DNA of 64,000 nucleotides from Yponomeuta sedellus (lineage: Eukaryota > Arthropoda > Insecta > Lepidoptera > Yponomeutidae). The stretch covers positions 20,295,811 through 20,359,810 of the forward strand of contig OW203727.1 in assembly GCA_934045075.1 (NCBI GenBank), read 5' to 3'. Every line of letters begins with the position of its first letter. Within the stretch, counting starts at the first letter, position 1. Under the pieces are notes generated by a model, which worked only from the letters and a program-made list of their open reading frames with translations, was not told the DNA's origin and did no database searches. Positions 31,801 to 44,200 of this stretch are shown in pieces. Made by a program: the position numbers and the translations under genes.

Positions 31801-34800
31801 ACTGAAAAAAAAAACCAGTGATGGCAATGTCTTTGTTGATATTGCCAAGCTTATTTCGCTACTTAAAAAAGTTCAGTTGTTTGTAAATATGTACCGAGTT
31901 CAGGACGTGTACCTTAGGTCATAGTTAAGAGCAAGCAACTAAATCTACTGAGGAACTAACAAGGCAGCTGAGAGAATTCCTTTGAGTCAGCGGATACCAC
32001 GAACACAAAATTGCAACATGACCCGAACCGAGTGACGGAAACTAAATTCCGACGACATTTACATGGAAGACAAGACTGGCATGGACTGGCCATTCCTCAT
32101 TCAGCCGCTGCCAGTAAACTGCTTCAAATCGTTAGTGAGCTGCAGACCGTCCTACGCCGAGTTGGCCAGTTCGTGGTCTCCACTTCAGAATTATCTTTGC
32201 GCCCTAGCAATCACCGGTTTTTCGGCATATATGACTAGCCCATTGCCACTTCAGCTTGATGATCTTATAGGCATAGTCAGTCATTACAATTCTTTGGCGA
32301 ACAGTCTCATTGACACTCTGATGTGTACAATCAAAGATACTCCAGGATCGGCTAAGCCTAGTTTCAAATTGTAGCTATCGGTAGTTGAACTTCTTTTTAA
32401 CCTGTTTATCTCCCAACAGGCTGGTTCGGGCGACAAGCCTGGTATGCAAATGGCTGCCGCCGACGCTGCCTCTCACCTTCAGCACATATGCACCCTGGAC
32501 ATCGACTCCAAGGCTTCCTACGTGCGTCTCTCGGGCATCATCTGCACAATTGGTGAGTATTTTGTCTTTATTTCTAAATTCCCCACGGAGTATCTTTTCT
32601 CACAAATACCGTTCTGAATTTCAAAAACAGGCAGGTCACAATTTAAACTGAACTGTGAAGAACAAGGTTTATTTCCAACAGTGGAGTGGACACAAACGCA
32701 AAGAACGATAATAGAGTTGTTTTTGCATGAATTATTATTTAGTTATGTCACGTGTGATTGATTGTGTTAGATTAATGTGATAATATATCAATTATTATTT
32801 TATTTTAAGTTTATTTGGGAAACCAACAGCTTAAATAGCAATCAAAACTTAAAGTAGTGCAGTAACAATTTCTAAAGCCAGTAATAGATGGATAGATAAA
32901 TCATTTACTCACATAGGCTTTCACATATTAACGAAGTAGGTTAGACTGTTTTAGAATTCAAACTTATGTAACAATATTTTTTTAAATTGTCATACATAAT
33001 ATTTAAGGTGTGCTTTACAGTTTTGTTTAGCTTTTTTATATTTAATTTATTATTGTACACTTTCGCCCCCACGTTTGTCCGCATCACCACATCAAGTGTT
33101 GGCTGAAAGAAATTTCTAAAGATATAAGCTCGCCATGTACACTTTTTTATTTTATGATTTTGTGCTTTCTGTATGATTTTTAAGTGTGGAATAAAGTATA
33201 AAGTAAATTAAACTAATAAGGGCACCTATTTTTAATGTAGTAATTTCTTTTGTGTACTTTATGGTGCGCAATAAAGAATGTTCTACTTTTTATCGGTATC
33301 GATGCAATTATATTGCGCGTTGTCCCACTTTGTCACGGCTCGGCCCAAAATGTATGTAATTTTATCTAAACTTCGGATGTAGTTAATAGAGTAATAACCC
33401 ACCTAGGTCATACGCTATGCATTGCAATTTAACCATTGACGACTGGGTCTAATGCCGGTTAAAACCAGCTTGTTACTGGCAGGGATTAGATCTGCAAAAC
33501 TTTACCAAATCTGGTACGAAGCGTCACGACGATGAAATCATATGGAACTGAAAATTGACTGTATATAACTTTCCTTCGCGATAGCTCTATGACGCTCAAT
33601 TTAAATGCTATTTTCTTAATAAAAACTTGTACATTCTGGTTTAGCTGGCTGTATCTTTAAAATATAGTACCTATCTACAAAATTTTCTAGTCAGGAAATT
33701 GGCACCATTTCATAGCATTCACGCGTCGCTGGCTGTTTTTTCTGCAGTAATCGTAGCAAGGTCAACTCAACTGTGATGCCAATAATTCAATTCAATTCAT
33801 TTGTTTCAAATATAAAAAATCATATAAATTTGTTAGTAATCTTATTAATAATGATGCTAACTGAACAGTAGTGGAGTGATCTATGCACTGAAATACTTTA
33901 CTTGCCATACAAGGGGGAAGAAGTCTTGTTTTTAGTTAATTTGAGGATTTAAAATTGTCTGAATAGAAAGATAGTGAATGCAAATAAAAAACAACTGCTA
34001 ACTAACAGAAATCTTACCATAAACTCACGCCAGTATCCTTGAGTCTTAGGCAGAGAACATGAAATGGTTTCTTCGAAATATGGTTTGAAAACTAAATAAA
34101 TTGCTCATTAGGTTGAACGAAAATCCCCCGTATATTCACTTCCTGTTTTGTTTCTCAATGATGCGCGGGAAAAATTATACTAACAAGCCCTGTTGCGTCA
34201 TAGTAGCAACGTCAAGGTAATTTTAGTACGGACTGTCGTCAAATTGAATCAAGGTCGCCGTATCTTCTTTATTTTGTTGTAGAACGTGAAACCTAGTTGG
34301 AAACGATAGTAACATTTCCAACATCATCGCATATAGGTTGCTTCACCATGACTCGCTTTTGAATTTTAATTTTTGAGAAGTGGGTCACCACTCTGGACCA
34401 AAAACGATATTGCGTCGTCATGACTTGAGTCATGTCGGAAAGCGAATGTAACAATGACCCATAAATTGTCGACACAACATCGACCTTTATGTTTTAATAT
34501 TGTGTGCTATTGGAAAGTTGCTCTCATACATGAGACAAACCTTAATTGTAAAATCCGAACAATTACATAGTTGCATTAAAGCTATGAATTATTATTGTGA
34601 GTGCCTCATCGGTCTAACTGTTAACACGCTTGATACCACCGCTTGATATCGGACTTGATAGAGATGTGTAAATATCACGTAGCATGTGAGAAAGAACAGC
34701 ACAACTTTTACTCTATCGCGTTCGATACGGATGTGCCACTAGGGAAAAGGTATAATTTTTTTTTCTTCCTCCCTCACCTCAGGCCCGGTATCGCGCGGCG

Positions 34801-37800
34801 TAGAGACCTTGGAGAAGATGATGGAAACAGGCATGAACGTGGCCCGCATGAACTTCTCACACGGCTCTCACGAGTACCACGCGGAGACCATCGCTAACTG
34901 CCGGCAAGCGGAGAAGAACTACAGCGCTCGGCTGGGCATGCCCTTCTCGTTGGCCATTGCACTTGACACCAAGGGCCCGGAGATCAGAACCGGCCTGCTG
35001 GAGGGCGTAAGTTGACCCGCTGTTTCCTTTTGATTAGATCTGTCAGAAATAGCAATCCTGGAGAACAGTACGAATACTCTTTTCTTACAAACATTCTCTA
35101 GCTGTAGGCAGACTCTTTTTCTCTCCAGTGACATCCTAATGCAGCAGATCGACTATCTCCCTCTCTAGTGATATTCTAGCGCCGCAGACTGTCTCGCGGT
35201 CATTTCTTCTTAGAATGCAGTACTAATTTGAAGTAGTCAGGAGTACTATATCAAATTTGTTCTACCTCCAGACTCTTTTGTCTCTATAATGACATTCTAA
35301 CTCCAGTGACCGTCCTTTTTTCTCTACTGACTTTCTATCGTCTCAGGCCGTCCCTCCCTCTCTAAACTATTTCCCTCCAGTGATATTCTAGCGCCGCAGT
35401 CGGGCTCTCTAAGTCATTTCTTCCTAGAATGCAGTACTAATTTGGTGTAGTCAGGAGTTCTAAATCAAACTTTGTTCTGCCTCCAGACTCTTGTCTCTAT
35501 AATGACATTCTAACTCCTCCTTCTCTATTTTATGCTGCGTCACAGACGTCACAGGACGCTTCAGTTGCTCCTGTAACAGCACCGATATAATATATAATGT
35601 GTTCTACATCAACATCAGTTTTCTAGATTGTCAAAAGAGTCCTAACACAAATCTCCCATTCCGCAGGGTGGCTCTGCTGAAGTGGAGCTGAAACGCGGTG
35701 AGACCATCAAGTTGACGACTGACGGGGCTTACCAAGAAAAGGGCACCGCTTCAGTAGTCTGGGTCGATTACAAAAACATCACCAACGTCGTGAAGCCCGG
35801 GAACCGCATCTTTATCGACGACGGATTGATCTCGGTCGTTTGCGCGAGCGTCACTGCCGACACTCTGGGTAAGATAGTTCAGTTAGCAACAAGGCAATCT
35901 TATTACGTTCCATATTATACAACAGTAGGCTATTTCCTGTAAACGATCCGTCAATAGATAAGTCTACCGACAATAAAGTTAACACTCGATATAAACTGTC
36001 AAGTTTCACCTGCCAAATTAGATGGATTGTTTTAAGCTATAGTCGTTAAAACTGTCTGTAGTACTATAGCCCCAAAATTCGTGAACCCATTTGGACGTAA
36101 TTACCTTAGTATTCTTTTTTTATGAGAGGGGCTTATGTCCTGCAGTGGATGTCAAATGTCTGCTGATGATTACCTATTCTTTTTTCTGACTGTGCAATAA
36201 AGTGTTCACTATCTATCTATTCTTGCGGTTCGTGAACCGTTGATGATCTTGGAATGGTTGTACGAATGCCCGTTGAACACCGTCAATTAAACAGACAAAT
36301 CGACAGACATTCGTGTACATTACTTAACCGTGTTCTACGGATATTCGTACAAACATTCCAAGATCATTAGCTCCAAAGAAATTTAAGAAGGCTTCTCGGC
36401 TAGTTTTCATTAAAAATTTCTATGTAGTGTGCACCATCGAGAACGGCGGCATGCTCGGCTCCCGCAAGGGCGTGAACCTGCCTGGTCTCCCTGTGGACCT
36501 CCCAGCTGTCTCTGAGAAGGACAAGTCCGATCTACTGTTCGGTGTTGAGCAGGGGGTAAGTATCCGAGCCATTTTACTCTCGTTTTAAATCTAGCCATGC
36601 ATTCCTTAATTAACGGTTTACCGGTTGAAAGGTAGTCGACCCGCTTGCCTCATTTTCAATTAGATTTTTGGCTTCGTAATCCAGCTTATGACAATGATTT
36701 TGATTTCTAAGCGGTGAAGGAAACCTCGTGAGTAAATCTAGGTACTTTAAGTGTTAACATACCTCAGTACCTACCTCTATTTTCGTTGTGAAGTATAGCA
36801 CAGCAATCAAATGTGTATTTCAGAAATAACCAACCTTACCAGTCATCACACAGCGGTGATAGAAGGGGTAGAATGGCAGCCTCACATTCAGTGTTCGAAC
36901 CTCAACCATGTAGCAATGACTTCGTATATAAGGATGAAATAACAGAGTAATCTCGTTACCATAGTTGGAGCTTAGTATAGTATGGGCTTTGCTAAATTGC
37001 CCATTGACGTGTGAAAAGTCCATTTTGTTTAATAAATCGCTCCTATACTGTAAATGATAATAGTAACCGTGAAGTAGCCGACGAGGGCCATGTTCTTACC
37101 ATAACTTATCACTCACTACTCGATCATGTCCACAGCACTTGCACGCAAACTGTTTGTGAAAGATACCGTTGACAACAAAACTGTTAACCGATAACAAAAT
37201 ATACCTTCGAGTTTTATTGATAGTTTATTAACAGTTTGTAGGTATATTATGTTATCGCACTATCTAAAATTTTATCAGACATTCAAGATACGTCACAGTT
37301 ACTCACAAATGTTCACGCGTCCACGTGCTCCAATGACCCCAAAATGTTTACCTACTTTTTTAAGATAATGATTATGGTATGAGACAGAACAATATAATGT
37401 TTTTTATTCACGCAATGAATTCATGATAAATTTTATTGGAAGGTATTGCCACGCGCATCATATAACTTTGGCTCATTAGCTTGTTTTAAGGAATGTACAG
37501 ATTATAGTAAAGTTGTGGTCTAAGAATTAAGGACTAAATTCTGGGCACAAATTTTTTCGATAGCTTACATGATCTTATAAGTAATTGTATTTTGTCAGGC
37601 CTTTAAACACAAGAATAAAGAAATAACTTTCACACCACACCATCTCTTGTCCTGGTCCCAAACTAGGATACCCTGTGCTATGGTAAACAAGCAAGCAACA
37701 TAACACACATGGAAATAGGCCCAGAATGAGGTCATTTGTGGAACTGTAGGTACAGAAGCCCCCAGTAGGCCCCCACGACCTCCGTCATGGTAACCAGACG

Positions 37801-38243
37801 TGATACCGCGAGGCCAACGAGGCAGATCATATACTTCTATACTTATTGGTACATTCTATCTATCTACATTCAATAAATGCATAAGTATTTAATACTAAAA
37901 ACAATGCAATCCACAGGCCATAATCTTTAAATCTGGATCTAGTTGTCACAAAATTAAGAACACTAAAAAGCTATGTATTCGGGGAATTTCGACGTCATTC
38001 AGAGATAATCTACTTACAATATAAATTATTATAAATTTTGTCATAAATGTACAATGAGAAGTCATAATGAAGCCTGAACAGAGTATTGGTGGTATAAAAA
38101 TATTGCAAAGTTAAAAACGACTGTAATCCATATTCTGAAGTAAGCGCTTATCAAACCACTTCAAATATATATAAACCTAGTAAGACATCGACGAGATTAT
38201 AGTAAATATTATCGTTCAATTGACTAAGCAATATCCTTATTTT

Positions 38244-38274
<31 letters not shown>

Positions 38275-41200
38275 TTTCAGATAACATAGATCCATTTGGT
38301 TAGTAGTAGTTATTAGGCACAATAAAAATATACACAGTTTGGTTAGTGGCTTAAAAAATTTAAATACATTAAAATATAAAATTACTTCTTATTAACAATC
38401 ATATTTACATGTGATCGACACCACTGTATTAGAAAACGTGTATCATGTCGATCAGCAATCGCTTTCAGTATGCTGTTGGTGCTGGCTCGCAATCTGTTCA
38501 ACGTGGACGCAATGCGCTTGCGCAAGATGGAATAGAAACAGTCCGTGTGCGCCGTCGCAAACATGCCTGACGCGCTACAGTATCGTGGCCGCCGCAACAA
38601 CACCCTAAAGGCGTTATTATACTGGATGCGGAGTGCGCTAAACGACCGCGCCGTATACTTTGTCCACAGGCTACACGTATACATGGATGTACAGAAAGCT
38701 TTAAACAGGGTGATTTTTACGGCCTCTGTACAGTAAGCAAACCTGTGGGCGATCATATTAGCCCTGATCGCCAGCGCCCTCCGCTCCCGTTCCATATCTG
38801 CATCATCGCTTAAATCGTCGGTGACGATGTGCCCCAAATACTTAAAAGAAGTTACGCGCTTTAATGGTGTCCCGTTGAGCCTTACTTGTGGTACAGAGGA
38901 GGGTAATTTGTTTCCTGATTTAAAAACCATGAACTCACTCTTCGTCTCATTGTACTTCAGACCATGATCAGTGACATACCTCTCACATGTCTTAAGCAAC
39001 TCTCGTAAGGCACCGACCGTCGGGGCCAGCAGCACCATGTCGTCAGCATAACTTATATTATTGACGCTAACGTGGTCAATCCGACAGCCTACATGCTTGC
39101 TGCTGAGCTCGGCGATCAGGGCATCCACATACAAGTTGAAAAGCTTAGGAGAGCTTAGCCCACCCTGCCTAACTCCACACTCCAATTTATATGGCTCGGA
39201 TACTTCACCTGCCCATTTCACCTCATTAGTCTGGTTCATATACCAGAACTTAAAAATACAAATCAATTCTGATGGTAATTTAGTCTCCTCCAATTTTCTC
39301 CATAATATATCATAATTCACAAGGTCGAAAGCTTTAGATAAATCGAGAAAACAGGCATAGATTGGCGTTTTTCTGTCTGCATAATACCCAACGGTATGCT
39401 TTAGAGTCATTATTGCGCTTTCCGTTGATAACCCGACTCTAAATCCAAACTGCGCATCGTGTAATTTAATAAACTTGTCCAGTTGTTTGTCAAGCAGACC
39501 GTCGAAAACTTTTGCTACTATTGTCGCCAGTGAAATCGGCCTATAATTAGATTTACTCGAGAGGTCACCTGTTTTATTCTTAACAATGGGTACTACAGTA
39601 GTTTTTATAAGCTGAGGAGGTAAGTATGAGTGCGACACACATAATGTATAAAACATTGCTAGTACCCGCGGCAAATGTGGACCTGCATATTGCAGATGCT
39701 CAATACTGAGACCGTCGTGGCCAGGTGACTTTCCCCGTTTGACACATTTAATCACATGTCTCACATCTTTGCCTCGGAACGTAGTTCCACATTCTGCATT
39801 CGACAACACACTGCTGGGCGAGCTCGACGGTCCCAAAGGTGACTCAACAGTGAAATGCTGTTTAAAATGCTCTGCAATATTTTTAGCCTCTGTCTCTCCA
39901 TCCACGCTTACAGGTATGCCTGGTCTAATATTCATTTTCTTTGTTGATTTCCAAAAACCTCTAAAGTCTTTTTGGCAGTGATGGGAAGCCAGTATGTCCA
40001 TTTTAATACGCTCCTGATTTTGTTGACACCATTTTAATCTAGATTTAAACATCCTTCTACTACTACACATCGCTTCGTAAAAATATCCCGCTTCGGGCTT
40101 TCCGTACGACACCCACATATTAAAATAAAGCCTAGCCTTTTTATGAGCTTCGCTAACATGCTTATTCCAACCTATGATTGGTTTACGTTTCTTGGTAGAC
40201 ATAGAACTACGACTCAACCTGGCAGCCTCGCACAAAGCAAAAACAATATCATTATACATTTTATCTAAAATGGGTCTGTGATTCATCTCCCGACAGCATT
40301 GGTCAGCACATTTTGTGAGTTCAGTAGGAAAATCAATGATTCTTAACATGTCATTACATTTTTTAGTATATAATTCAACCTCTGCCACACTACGCGTACC
40401 CCAAATCACATTATTTGTACTAGCAATAACATGCTCGATTTTAGGCTTTAATACATTCATATTACATTGAATTAGTAAAGGAAAATGGTCCGACCAAAAT
40501 ACATCATAGTTCACATACACCTTCTGTATTGTCGGCAAAGCAGCGCTTGTTACAACACAATGATCCAACCAACGTTTACATCCATGCGCTTCGCTTATAT
40601 ACGTGTACGTTCCAGAGTCAATGCCTAACATGTTTATGTCCGCACACACCCACAGCTGCTCCTCACAAAAAGCTAATAACTCTTTGTGGAATAGTGTTTT
40701 CGGGTGCGCATTGAAGTCGCCCAATATATAAGCAGCTTCGATGTCAATGTCACTTATTAAAGCATTTATTGTACTCACGCACTCTGCGAACACCGGCAAG
40801 TTATCCGCGCTATCCGTAGGCATGTAAACGCACACTAATACAATTGGCCGTGTGTCCACTTTTACACTAATTGCACTTATACGGGGATCTTCGCACTGAA
40901 TGACGGACACAGCTGGAAATACGCTCTTTCTCCACAACAAAGCCGTCCCTCCATGAGGCCGCCCAATCAGCATCCCGGCCGACGTATCCACAGCCGATGT
41001 TCCTGTGTATCCGAAATCCGAACTGATGCCGCTTAGGTACGTCAAGTCGTGGGGCAGAAGCCAGGTTTCCTGCAATGCTATTATGTCCGCCGTACGACAT
41101 AATTCCTGTATGCATGTAATAGATCTTTTTACATTTTTACAGTTAAAACTTGCTAAAGTAATAGAACTTTTATCCCCCATGGCTATTTGTTAGTAACTGT

Positions 41201-44200
41201 ACTAGGGTCTATTTGCGTCTGGTTATATCTAAACTTAATGTACTCTCGGAAATAGATCCCACTCGGCCAAAGATTGTCATCTTTGAACATATCAAGCTTG
41301 ATGCTGGGTACATATATTTTAAAAGATATGTAATTTTTCGACTCTCTAGTTCTTATTTTCACCGGTGAAACGGATATCTGAGTTTTTTCTCGAATATATT
41401 CCGCGACGTCTTCGGCCTCAGTTTCCCTGCTGACGTTATAAATAAACAATGGGACAAGTTTATCTGCTGCCTTGAATTTTGCTGTTGGACTAACTTGTGC
41501 CTTCCCAGTCTTTCCAGTGAAACGCGACCGAGGCTTTTGACTGGTTATGATTGGTCTCTCAAATGTAACCTACTGTTACAAAAACGGGGGAGGGGAAATC
41601 CCGAAATAAGTATGACGTACTGTATTTAATTAGTTATTTACATGAATTTACTAACATATCAGCAAAATATGACGTGCAAAATGTTTTTTTTTGTACATCT
41701 ACTTCCTTCTCTAATGTATTAGTCCAGTTCATCCAAAGGTTGTCTGGAAGAGATCACTTTTAGTGATAGGGCCACCGTCTTTACTCTTAGGTTAAGAAAT
41801 ATCTGTGTAATTTCCATTTTTGTGTACAATAAAGTGTTCTCTATCTATCTATGTGCAGTAAATATATGGATGACCCTTTAAGATAATATTGAATTGAATT
41901 GAAATAATTGATTCACTTAAAATACAGTACAATGACAGAATATAAATACAATGTAAATCATTTTTAATCTTAGATTAAAAAGAAACATGCAAGGAATGTC
42001 CCGAACTAAGCTAAGGACCCGACTTAGCATTTGTCACAAAAGGAATACCTTCTGCAACGCCGGTATTCTGTAATAAACCTTTCGACCCCCTAACAAAACC
42101 TAACCTCCACAGGTGGACATGATCTTCGCCTCATTCATCAGGAACGGCGCCGCGCTGTCCGAAATCCGCGGCATCCTCGGCGAGAAAGGGAAAAACATCC
42201 AGATCATTTCCAAGATCGAGAACCATCAGGGCATGGTCAACCTGGACGAGATTATTGCCGTAAGTACGCTGAGTAAGCCTTGCATTTGTGACGAGCACAT
42301 TGCCAACTCTGCACTAGATACTCCAACATTGCTGCATCGGGCATGCAGTGTTTCATATGACGTACCATAAATAAAATTATAATGTATGGTGGCGAGACTT
42401 CGGTGTGGCAAGAAAGTAGAATTAATGCCGTAGAAATGAGAAGTATGTGTAGTGTTACTTTGAATGACAGGATACGCAAGTCTGATTAGAGAAGGTTGTG
42501 GACTGAAAGAGGTTGTAGTGACTAGAATTGAGAAAGGAATGTTGCGTTGGTTTGGACGTGTGAGGAGGATGAAGAAAGAAACATTGACGAAACAAATACA
42601 TAGAGTGGCTTGGCTGGATGGCCTGGCTGGACATACATCGACCAAATAGGGGATGTATTAGCAAAATGGAGGATAAAAAGTACCCGGAACCGGCGTGCGT
42701 GCATGCAACGACTTATGAACGTTGATGAAGCGAAGGTGATCTGTCAGGAAAGTGGCAAGTGGCAGTACCTGGTCTCTGGCCACCCCTCTGGGATACAGGC
42801 GTGAGGTTATGTATGTATGTAATCATAATGTCCGACAAACAGTGGAGCAGGCCGTCTCCAGGTATACGATCTATAAAACTAATAGTTTACTATGACAATT
42901 CGATATTCATTACGTGTTTGTACAGGTTAATCTGTGGATTAATCGACTTTGTTATGGAAAGTCTGTTAGCTTTTAGAATATACCTCAGGCTCTAGAGCAG
43001 GCTTCGGTTTTCGTCGACAGCACACGAGTGTTATACTACTTCCTGCTCTGTATAAAACTTTTCTTCACTATTTTGAAAAGTTATGTAAAATTAAGTGTCA
43101 TTTTAGTGCCGATATTTCTATTCCACGAATATATTCGATTTAATCCGATAGTAGCCGAGGTATATTCTAAAAGCTAACAGACTTTACATCGAATTGTCAT
43201 AGTAAACCATGAATATAAAAAAGATAAAGAAAAAATATTTAAAACACTTACTATCAAATTGTACATTTTTCCATATAAAATAGGCGCCTGCCTGGCGAGT
43301 TTCTCTTTATAGTAGAAGAGCACGATAACCCACTCTTGACTTCCCTATACATATAGATCATACAGATCTTATTGATCCGTGTGTGTAGGTAGGATCTTGG
43401 TATTATTGCGCGATAAATTTTAGCCAGTTAATTAAGAAGACATCCAAGTTTTGATTCGCAAAAGTTGTAGCCAATTTGGCTATAAGTTATTTAATCTGTG
43501 AGGAGTCACGGGACTGTAAATGTTTTACGTCTATGGAACTTATTGAACTAACTGTTAAAAAAATAAAACTATTTCAAGAAATAAGTTAAGTAAAATTGCT
43601 TAATTACTTTTCAAGCACATACTCGTACATATATTCTGTACTATATTTGGTAGAAGTTTCAATTCCACTACAGTTAATTGCGGCATAGACATTATATCCT
43701 TGATACAGGCTTCTAGCCGACATACCACATACTTCAGCTTACCCAATACTAAAGTATCTTTCACAATCTGAATATAACGTGTAATCCTGAAAACTGAAAA
43801 AAAATACTCTAACGTTAATAATCGCAGCAGTTTATAAAAAAGTGCCTTTGAATTTCAGGCCTCTGACGGCATCATGGTGGCCCGCGGTGACCTGGGTATC
43901 GAGATCCCGCCAGAGAAGGTGTTCCTGGCTCAGAAGACTATGATCGCTCGCTGCAACAGGGTAAGAAGTTTTGGAACTAGAACTTTCGAACTGAAGCACT
44001 ACACCTGGAGCAAGTTTCATAAAACTACAGTAAGAGTAGTTTATGACACCTCGACGTGCATTTCGTTGCAGAGCCTTTCTACTTGATAATCTTAGGTGTT
44101 TCGGTGGAGCACTGCTTATCCTAAACCACAGGTTTTACCCTTTTTTAGGGAGTAGGGTACGTAAGAGAATTCATTGTAAAAGGTTTCTTAAATAAATTAT

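Larger units (their letters stand above)
38243..41573 (-). mobile_element. Non-LTR retrotransposon, nearly complete (Daphne/CR1-like)
   Basis: Minus-strand element with the end of ORF1 (41573-41183), an intact ORF2 (41180-38382) and a short 3' tail ending in a (AAAT)n run at 38243-38279. Inserted antisense in pyruvate kinase intron 5. It begins abruptly inside ORF1 next to a fragment of the ACGTCA-type TIR element, so it is 5'-truncated by roughly the missing part of ORF1 and the 5' UTR. The intact 2.8-kb ORF suggests a young insertion or purifying selection until recently. Clade assignment is from memory of the style of the EN-RT sequence and is tentative. Confidence 0.85.
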
